DNA from: Planctomycetaceae bacterium
GTDB lineage: Bacteria > Planctomycetota > Planctomycetia > Planctomycetales > Planctomycetaceae
DNA: 58,406 nucleotides
Assembly: GCA_016795145.1 (NCBI GenBank)
Contig: JAEUII010000080.1
Coordinates: 1 to 58,406 of the forward strand
Direction: 5' to 3'
The notes below the pieces were generated by a model, which made no database searches, had not been told where the DNA came from, and saw only the letters and a list, made by a program, of their open reading frames with translations. Position numbers and translations under genes: made by a program. Positions 53,301 to 58,406 of this stretch are shown here, piece by piece (position 1 is the first letter of the stretch; every line of letters begins with the position of its first letter).

Positions 53301-53503
53301 GGGGCTTCCGCGTCGTCACCGGCCGAAAGCCATCCACTCATGAACTGGAAGTGCTTGTGCAGGGAATGAAAGCCGATGCGGAACAACTGAGAGCTGCCAG
53401 CGCAAACGAAGCAGCGAAGAATGAAGAGGCTCAGACAGATGAGCTCTACACGCTCACTGCCAACATCCTGCTCAATCTCGACGAAACAGTAACTCGGGAA
53501 TAG
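50369..53503 (+). CDS. PSCyt1/DUF1549/DUF1553 protein (LNLDETV type)
   Basis: Exported protein of about 1044 residues. ATG at 50369 is preferred to TTG at 50363. Signal peptide about 1-30 (cleavage near VLA/D). Haem motif CFQCHG at 46-51; second CxxCH in DUF1549 (CCRCHDHKYDP, near 334). A beta-rich middle module, about 425-615, contains SLGRYPNGNFVLTDIDI, similar to the module in the 875 gene. A DUF1553 domain ends in NILLNLDETVTRE. No DUF1501 partner adjacent. A nested hairpin overlaps the stop. Confidence 0.9.
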   Translation: MFSTINLCRSAILTFLVIGTFDCQRPVLADDISFNKDIRPILSDACFQCHGPDEKKRQGNLRLDVSEAARKGGDSGPAIIPGKVDQGELWKRITSHDPELQMPPASSGKSLSEAQIQTLRKWIESGAEYQGHWAFIPVQRPNVPRLASASTSNHAIDTFIRHRLEHEGMAPAERASRETLIRRVTLDLTGLPPTLAEIDAFLADNSPNAWEKVVDRLLASPAYGERMAQQWLDFARYADSNGFQVDSSRQMWAWRDWVINAFNRNEPFDQFTINQLAGDMLPNPTQDQIVATGFSRNTRLNGEGGRIEEEWFAETVIDRVETVGLTWMGLTLNCCRCHDHKYDPISQREFYQLFAYFNSVDESGVLESEGGSPGRGNSRPVHTVVSPESDAEIARLQKLIASAKAHLAMTKATAGERQSAWEAEMVEKLKSSDATWKQLDVSEAKSVGGATLTKQPDGSWLASGNNPANDEYVIRAPLPKGVFTGILLECFPDPSLPNQSLGRYPNGNFVLTDIDIQIKAASLANPLSVTFGRAVADYEQNGYTVAMILEGQGKPDRNRRGWAVDGPTRRETCRAVFASSAPVEVPDGAEIEMTLRHDAINQHNIGRFRISASSMPSDTLTPGGSSFPESVKTALSVAVGDRTAEQKAELEKYFLEHGDAATKSAVAAVEKEEKALQSFREQLPIVMVMKERNEPRDAFILVRGQYDRKGDKVGRGTPASLPPMPAEYPQNRLGFAQWLVARNNPLTARVWANRTWERFFGTGLVKTTENLGSQSEWPSHPELLDWLAAEFMEPTQLTAVAGQMPHAWDVKALDKLIVMSETYQQSAKVTSAADPENRLLARGPRFRLSAETIRDQALAVSGLLVERSGGPSVRPFMPDGVWDETSRYGDLRGYKPDDGEGRHRRSLYTIWKRTAAPPSMLLFDAPSREICTVKRSRTNTPLQALALLNEPTYLEAAKSLGQRIRKEGGSTTEEQLAWGFRVVTGRKPSTHELEVLVQGMKADAEQLRAASANEAAKNEEAQTDELYTLTANILLNLDETVTRE

Positions 53504-53526
53504 CTTCACGAAGCGGGTCCCGAGTT
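53491..53526. terminator. Nested hairpin overlapping the stop codon
   Basis: Outer stem AACTCGGGA (53491-53499) with TCCCGAGTT (53518-53526); inner GCTTC-ac-GAAGC (53503-53514). The TAG stop (53501-53503) lies in the loop. It sits between convergent genes, so it may terminate transcription. Confidence 0.55.
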
Positions 53527-53580
53527 ACGGATCGTTCTGTCGAGACGCTGGACGGTACGTCGACACAAAGGACCTGCGAA

Positions 53581-54675
53581 CTATTTCTGCAGCAGCTTTG
53601 CGGCGAGGTAGTCCATGGCTGTTTTGTGTTCCACGTTCGGCGCGCCTGGATAAACGAGTTCGCAGGGGACCTTCACTTCATCCAGCTTCTCCTTCAGCAG
53701 CGCCCCGAAGTTGGCAGAATGAGTCGGGTCCTTTTCTTCCTGACCTTTCGCTGGCGGCGTTGAATAGATGAGGTAGACCGGCGAATCGTCTGAGGTCACC
53801 AGATGATACGGTGAGTATTCCTGAATCCATGGCATGATCTCATCACGCTTCGCGAGGTAGGCTTCGAAGTCTCTTTGCTTCTTGCCATTCACTTCGCGGA
53901 AGATCCCGAAAGCGTGACTTCCATAATTGCTGTTCGGCGTCCATTCCTTCATCTGAACCGGGTCCAGCGTTGTTTGAGCACCTGTGACGGCAGCACAGGT
54001 CAGGCGAGATGATTCACGGGCGACCGGATCACTGCTGTTCGGGTCTGCAAGATCATCGTGGAAAGCCAGCCAGAGACTGGTGCAGGCTCCGGCAGAACCG
54101 CCGCTCGCACCAATTCGGTTCTTATCAATATTCCATTCGGTGGCTTTGCTGCGAACAAACTGAAGTGCTCGGGCGGCATCGTGGAGACAGGCTTTGACCG
54201 GTGGTTCAACGCCATCGGCGATCGCTTCTTCGATGAAACGATATTCGATGGAGACCACAGAGATTCCCTGTTTGTGCATGGCCGGGACCCAGGTCGCCAT
54301 GCTTCCTTTTCGGTTACCAGCCTGCCATCCGCCTCCGTGAATGAAGAACACCAATGGCGTCGGAACTTTTGACTCCGCCTTCCAGAATGTCATCACCTGC
54401 TTTGGATGTGGACCGTACGAGATTTCTTCGATAGTTGCTGGAGGAGCCGGCGCTTCTTTCTTCTTCGGTGTCTCTGTCTGAGCCGCCTTCTTCTTTCCCG
54501 CCTGTGAATTACCCTTTACCGAAGCCTTTGCCCCATCACTCGCCTTCTGCTTCGCCGGAGCTGCAGGCTTGGCTTCGTCGGCAGCAAGATTTCGAGAAAG
54601 CCCAAATGCCGCCGCGGCAGCCATCAAAACCAACGCTGCAGCGACAGGTCGAAACAAAAAGTGAACACGCAACAT
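53581..54675 (-). CDS. Exported alpha/beta-hydrolase (esterase-like)
   Basis: Protein of 364 residues. Signal/membrane segment about 9-32 (RPVAAALVLMAAAAAFGLSRNLAA), then a Lys/Ala/Pro-rich linker (33-80). The hydrolase domain has the oxyanion motif HGGGW (113-117), nucleophile elbow GGSAG (about 190-195), an acid candidate in SDDSP (about 292) and a His candidate in VEHKT (about 350), a complete triad. It resembles carboxylesterase/BD-FAE type enzymes, probably deacylating sugars or esters outside the cytoplasm; substrate unknown. GAGAGG lies upstream of the ATG. Confidence 0.85.
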   Translation of the reverse strand: MLRVHFLFRPVAAALVLMAAAAAFGLSRNLAADEAKPAAPAKQKASDGAKASVKGNSQAGKKKAAQTETPKKKEAPAPPATIEEISYGPHPKQVMTFWKAESKVPTPLVFFIHGGGWQAGNRKGSMATWVPAMHKQGISVVSIEYRFIEEAIADGVEPPVKACLHDAARALQFVRSKATEWNIDKNRIGASGGSAGACTSLWLAFHDDLADPNSSDPVARESSRLTCAAVTGAQTTLDPVQMKEWTPNSNYGSHAFGIFREVNGKKQRDFEAYLAKRDEIMPWIQEYSPYHLVTSDDSPVYLIYSTPPAKGQEEKDPTHSANFGALLKEKLDEVKVPCELVYPGAPNVEHKTAMDYLAAKLLQK

Positions 54676-55076
54676 GTGTGGAACCTCTCAATGGAGAACG
54701 TGGGATTGGTCGTCGACAGCTTCACCGAGAAGTGAAAAGAGCGACTCAAAAGATGGTGATCTCGCGTTCAGAATTTTGCAAATGAACAGCGACAGGTCAC
54801 TGGGGCAGGGGAATGCACAACGTCGCCAGTCGGACTTTGAACCGATTCACGAACTTCTTACAAACTTGTGAGTGAGTTTTTCGGCATGGATGTTCATGAT
54901 CTGGTACTACTGAGCAGTTTGTCACGTCAACAATTTGGTTTTGCTGTCATTTGGGTTTTGCAATCATTGGGGTTCAGCCGTCATTCCCGCGCAGGCGGGA
55001 ACCCAGCTTCCAACGTTCTGGTTCCTTCTTGCGCGGGAATGACGAACCCCTTTTCGTTGTTCTGACGGAGTTTGAA
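54676..55076. other. Divergent intergenic region with a palindromic repeat
   Basis: Contains the element at 54979-55044. The von Willebrand frame is open leftward to 54951 only because it reads through this repeat, so the gene start is placed at 55077. Confidence 0.6.
54979..55044. repeat. GTCATTCCCGCG palindromic element, copy 3 (diverged right arm)
   Basis: The left arm matches copies 1 and 2; the right arm (TTCCTTCTTGCGCGGGAATG..) has substitutions. It lies upstream of a gene rather than between convergent genes. Confidence 0.85.
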
Positions 55077-56474
55077 ATGACAGTCCGGCGTTTGAGCACA
55101 CTGTTGCTGCCATTGCTTCTGGTTGTGTCTGTCAGTTCTCACGGCCAGGCGGGAGACGAAGCCGGAGCTTCTGGCGGTCTGTCTCTGGAAGCTCAGGGGT
55201 CTCAGTCGGTGCTTGCAGTTGGGCGGCGTCAGACAGCGTGGGTGCGTGTCGGGCTGCAGCCAGTTTCGTCACAGCGAATGTCACGTCGAGCACTCGTGAA
55301 TCTTGCGATTGTGTTTGATCGCTCCGGTTCGATGCAGGGACAAAAGCTCCAGTATGCTCGTGACGCCGCCATCGGGGCACTCAACCTTCTTGCGTCGGAC
55401 GATATTGTTTCAGTCATCGCCTATGACTCCGACGTCAACGTGCTTGTTCCTGCGACGAAGATGACAGAGCGGGACAAGATCGTTGACGCCATTCGGGGAA
55501 TTGAAGCGGGCGGCAACACGGCACTGTTCGCCGGTTTGAGCAAGGCCGCTGCCGAGATCCGAAAGTTCCAGGATCCCCGCCGAGTCAACCGGATCATTGT
55601 GCTGTCCGACGGACTGGCGAATATTGGTCCGACATCACCAAGTGAACTCGGATCTCTGGCGACGTCATTGAAGAAAGAGAACATCAGCGTTTCGACGCTG
55701 GGGCTTGGACTGGGATACCATGAAGATCTGATGCTTGAGCTCGCAAGCCGCAGTGGCGGAAATCATCATTTCATCGAGCAGGAGCAGAACCTTCGGACGA
55801 TCTTCCTTCGCGAATTTCAGGATCTGCTTTCTGTCGTCGCACAGGACATCGAAGTGCAGGTTCGTCTCCCAAAGACTCTGCGGCCGCTCAGAGTCCTGGG
55901 CAATTCTGCGGAAATCAGTGACCAGTCAGCGCACTCGACCATTTCCCAGGTCTACGGAAGCCAAACACGATCAATCCTGCTGGAAGTCGACGTGCCGGCA
56001 GAGTTCACGCAAACCCCGGTGGATCCCGCATCAGGCGGAACGACACTCGCGGCCATCGAAGTTACTTACAGAAACATGCAAACCGGGGCACGGGAACAGC
56101 GAACAGGGGAAGTCCTGATACGCTTCAGTGATGACGCAACCGAACTGCAGAACAGCGTCAACTCGGGTGTCATGGCCGACATTGTTGCCATGATCGGAAG
56201 CGAACAGAGCAAGCTCGCGACCCAATTGCTGGATCAGGGCGATGTGGATGGGTGCCGAGCCATGCTGGACCAGAATCGAAAATTCCTCGCGTGGTATGCT
56301 GAAGAGCTTCAGTGCGAGAAGCTTGAAGAATCAGCGAAGATGAATGGCCGACAGCTGGAGGCCCTTAACGGAGTGCAGTCAAACGATGCTCCAGCGGCCG
56401 TGCTGTCGAGGAAAGTAATGCGGGCGTACCAGTTCAGCAGCGATCAGCAGCAGCCAGTCTCAGGGCGACAGTAG
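55077..56474 (+). CDS. Exported von Willebrand factor A domain protein
   Basis: Protein of 465 residues: signal peptide 1-25 (LLLPLLLVVSVSSHGQA). A vWA domain (about 74-250) has a complete MIDAS site, DRSGS (81-85), Thr in GGNTALFAG and Asp in IIVLSDGLA, so it can bind a metal ion. Two beta domains follow (VQVRLPKTLRPLRVLG; ILLEVDVPAEF) and a helical C-terminus with CRAMLDQNRKFLAWYAEELQ. Resembles YfbK-type vWA proteins; partner unknown. Start 55077 is chosen because the longer frame is repeat-derived. Confidence 0.88.
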   Translation: MTVRRLSTLLLPLLLVVSVSSHGQAGDEAGASGGLSLEAQGSQSVLAVGRRQTAWVRVGLQPVSSQRMSRRALVNLAIVFDRSGSMQGQKLQYARDAAIGALNLLASDDIVSVIAYDSDVNVLVPATKMTERDKIVDAIRGIEAGGNTALFAGLSKAAAEIRKFQDPRRVNRIIVLSDGLANIGPTSPSELGSLATSLKKENISVSTLGLGLGYHEDLMLELASRSGGNHHFIEQEQNLRTIFLREFQDLLSVVAQDIEVQVRLPKTLRPLRVLGNSAEISDQSAHSTISQVYGSQTRSILLEVDVPAEFTQTPVDPASGGTTLAAIEVTYRNMQTGAREQRTGEVLIRFSDDATELQNSVNSGVMADIVAMIGSEQSKLATQLLDQGDVDGCRAMLDQNRKFLAWYAEELQCEKLEESAKMNGRQLEALNGVQSNDAPAAVLSRKVMRAYQFSSDQQQPVSGRQ

Positions 56475-56540
56475 AGAAACTGACTGTTGAGAAACCGGCC
56501 GGCTGTGAAACTGGCTGGCGGTGAAACTGAACCGTTCGTA
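56475..56540. repeat. Short ~16-bp degenerate tandem repeats
   Basis: Four units of the form G.GAAACYGRCYG.. follow the vWA stop and reach the end of hypD. Low-copy and diverged; function unknown. Confidence 0.5.
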
Positions 56541-56543
56541 CGG

Positions 56544-57683
56544 TTAAGGAACTGCGGGCCGATAACGGAACCATGCGGCACAGGCTCCTTCCGACGACAC
56601 CATGGGCGCACCAAGAGGAGATTCCGGAGTACACGCGCGACCGAACTCGCTGCAGTCACATGGCCGACGTTTACCGGTCAGGATATCCCCGGCGATGCAG
56701 ACCGGTGTTGCGGTCGTGGAATTCTTGGCGTCAATCTGCGGCTCGACCGGATTCGTTTTTTCGTTGCCTGACAGTTCACTTGCAAATCTGACACGAGCAT
56801 CGAGATACCGGTAACCAGGCTGAAATTCAAAGCCTCCCACCGAGATTTGGCCGAGGCCTCGCCAGACTCGATCTGCCGGAGTAAACACTTCGGAGATAAG
56901 AGAGCATGACCTCAGGTTACCTTCGAACGTTACAGCGCGAGAGTAGGCGTTGATGACTTTGGGGTCAGAGTTCTCCAGAAGCGCGATGCAGTGCTCGATG
57001 CCATGAAGCAGGTCGAGCGGTTCAAAGCCCGTGATCACAACAGGCACCCGATGCTGGGCAGTGAAACTGGCATATTCCTTCCACCCTGTGACAGCACACA
57101 CATGACCTGCCGCCAGGAAACCATCAAGAACCCTCGAAGGTTCCTGAGCAAGAAGTTCCATCGCAGGGAGGACACGAACATGGGCATTGAGCACTGAGAA
57201 GTTTCGGAGTTTCAGGCGATCCGCCTGCAAAATCGCGAGTGCCGTTGCGGGAACTGTGGTTTCGAACCCGACAGCGAAGAATACGACTTGCTGATCCGGG
57301 TTCGTCGCTGCGAGCCGAACCGCGTCCGTCGGAGAATACACCGGAACAAAGCGGGCGCCGGTTGTCGCGGCCGACAAAAGTGACTGATGTGTCCCCGGAA
57401 CTCTCACGAGGTCCCCAAACGTCGTCAGAATAACGTCCGGAGTCTGAGCCAGCTGAATAGCATCATCAATGAACTTCGCGTCGGTCACGCAGACCGGGCA
57501 TCCCGGGCCGTGAATCAGCGTGACATACGGTTCAAGGAGTTCGACGATCCCGTACTTCAGAAGGGAATGGGTCTGTCCGCCACAGACTTCCATCAACGTC
57601 CATTTTGTTTTGGTGGCCGACGCAATTCTGTGCAGGGCGGCCGTTACAGGCTGGCGATCGCGAAATTCATCCACAAATCGCAT
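56544..57683 (-). CDS. hypD: Hydrogenase maturation factor HypD
   Basis: Protein of 379 residues of the HypD family, an Fe-S protein that with HypC builds the Fe(CN)2CO group of [NiFe]-hydrogenases. Key motifs: MEVCGGQTHSLLKYGI (Cys34), HGPGCPVCVT (Cys62, Cys65), VGFETTVP, and the C-terminal CIAGDILTGKRRPCDCSEFG and CTPESPLGAPMVSSEGACAAW with the 4Fe-4S cysteines. The usual partners (hypC, hypE, hypF, hypA/B, hydrogenase subunits) are absent from the window. It is monocistronic here, convergent with the vWA gene. Weak ribosome-binding site. Confidence 0.95.
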   Translation of the reverse strand: MRFVDEFRDRQPVTAALHRIASATKTKWTLMEVCGGQTHSLLKYGIVELLEPYVTLIHGPGCPVCVTDAKFIDDAIQLAQTPDVILTTFGDLVRVPGTHQSLLSAATTGARFVPVYSPTDAVRLAATNPDQQVVFFAVGFETTVPATALAILQADRLKLRNFSVLNAHVRVLPAMELLAQEPSRVLDGFLAAGHVCAVTGWKEYASFTAQHRVPVVITGFEPLDLLHGIEHCIALLENSDPKVINAYSRAVTFEGNLRSCSLISEVFTPADRVWRGLGQISVGGFEFQPGYRYLDARVRFASELSGNEKTNPVEPQIDAKNSTTATPVCIAGDILTGKRRPCDCSEFGRACTPESPLGAPMVSSEGACAAWFRYRPAVP

Positions 57684-58155
57684 TTCAGGCCGCTTTCGAA
57701 TGCGATGAGCGAGGGCGAAATGAAACCATGTGTATCCCTGTCTACGCTACAGACCGCAGATTCGGCGTACGTAACTTTCCCCAGGCTGGAGGTCGAAGGA
57801 GAAAGAAAAATGGGTAGTTTTGCCCATGCCTGAACGTCGATGCGAAAGAGTTTCGGGGCAGTTCGAGGTGCTTCCGGCCTCGATTGGAGGTTGAAGTCGC
57901 AAATCACACTGGAATTCGACCGGAATGCAGTTGCGACCCCCTGGACACGTTCGAAATGATAAGCCTTTTATTCCCAATTCGGGCAGCAAGCTTCAATTTT
58001 CGTTAGATTGGCCACGGATTTTCGTCCCAATCCGTTGATGTCTTTTTGATCATTGAAGATTTTCTGACCAATGGGATTCCGTTTGCGCGGATTTTGTGCC
58101 CACAGCAGGCACAGAGTTCTGTTCTCATCCACTGCATTTCAGGGTCTGACACATT
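57684..58155. other. Divergent intergenic region
   Basis: 472 bases between hypD and the LEPR-type gene. No hypC-like or other gene was seen; frames at 57644-57907 and 57747-57989 overlap hypD or lack features. AT-rich around 57950-58060. Confidence 0.5.
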
Positions 58156-58406
58156 ATGTGGCACAAGAAAAACGGTCGCCGCGGATTTTTGGGCAGCTTG
58201 AAGTCGTTGTTCGGCAACCAGTCCGTCCGCAAGTCGCGCCGGCCGTCGCAAAACGGAAGCTTCGAATCGCTGGAAGATCGAATTGTTCTGTCTGCACAGT
58301 ATGTCGAAAACCACGTTCTTCTTGGGCTGCAGGCTGGGTCAGTCGATGCCGTTCGGCAGGCTGTCGCAGTAAGTCTGCAGGATCCGGAAATTGAGCCGCT
58401 TGGAGG
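58156..58406 (+). CDS. LEPR-type surface/secreted protein, N-terminus only (cut by window end)
   Basis: Open frame from ATG 58156 to the window edge, 83 codons seen. The first 35 residues are basic (HKKNGRRGFLGSLKSLF), followed by FESLEDRIVLSA (36-47), matching the LEPR-XLL motif at the N-terminus of large planctomycete extracellular proteins. The next residues (QYVENHVLLGLQAGSVDAV..) resemble the start of a protease propeptide (I9-like), so it could be a secreted subtilase; this is inference. Length unknown. Confidence 0.7.
   Translation, partial: MWHKKNGRRGFLGSLKSLFGNQSVRKSRRPSQNGSFESLEDRIVLSAQYVENHVLLGLQAGSVDAVRQAVAVSLQDPEIEPLG

Noticed and set aside
54951..55076. Longer N-terminus for the vWA protein
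   Set aside because: These codons read through the GTCATTCCCGCG palindrome; the signal peptide begins at 55077.
57644..57907. Possible hypC-like gene upstream of hypD
   Set aside because: The frame overlaps the hypD start and lacks the MCLAVP-type N-terminus of HypC.
1..58406. tRNA, rRNA, CRISPR arrays, insertion sequences
   Set aside because: All gaps were read by eye; no cloverleaf, spacer array or transposase was seen. Small or unusual RNAs cannot be excluded without a covariance search.

Overview
The window reads as a stretch of a planctomycete chromosome (order Planctomycetales-like; genus not determinable by eye). The basis is the protein set: four PSCyt1/DUF1549/DUF1553 cytochrome-type proteins, a DUF1501 protein, a DUF1559 pseudopilin-like protein paired with a small lipoprotein, a CRTAC1/UnbV FG-GAP protein, an N-terminal LEPR-type surface-protein signal at the right edge, and many weak or absent Shine-Dalgarno sites. 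No tRNA, rRNA, CRISPR array, transposase, integrase or phage gene was seen.

Layout. 1-874: repeat-filled intergenic DNA (three copies of a ~184-198 bp unit). 875-8030: a solitary PSCyt protein facing a DUF1501 + PSCyt operon. 8031-8701: two ~215 bp tandem hairpin units. 8702-13706: a membrane-anchored FG-GAP/UnbV protein and a large protein joining five membrane helices (with paired His), five c-type haem motifs and TPRs. 14011-22440: mostly exported proteins of unknown function plus one methyltransferase. 22860-30369: another PSCyt protein, a two-helix membrane protein, and a minus-strand housekeeping set (YkgJ-like protein, hisS, RNase Z-like hydrolase). 30773-40179: a TolC-like protein, an unrecognised conserved enzyme-like protein, purB, a GH63/MGH1-like glycosidase with discoidin-like modules, and a VanZ protein. 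40610-42965: DUF1559/lipoprotein pair and DUF2760. 42990-49460: a minus-strand exopolysaccharide operon (Wza-like lipoprotein, Wzc/BY-kinase with a (Gly-Tyr)9 tail, O-antigen-ligase-like/TPR protein). 50369-58406: a fourth PSCyt protein, an esterase-like hydrolase, a von Willebrand A protein, an isolated hypD, and the start of a LEPR-type surface protein cut by the window end.

How the genes work together. Three themes stand out: envelope-associated electron transfer and polymer breakdown (PSCyt/DUF1501, the b/c-type cytochrome-TPR protein, glycosidase, esterase), exopolysaccharide polymerisation and export, and a dense set of dispersed palindromic repeats in the gaps, one of which supplies the 3' end of a gene. 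The strongest candidate for something little described is the b-type/c-type/TPR fusion at 10830-13706 with its FG-GAP neighbour. The secreted-protein block at 17608-22440 and the GY-tailed kinase come next. All functional statements are motif recognition by eye; no database search was possible.
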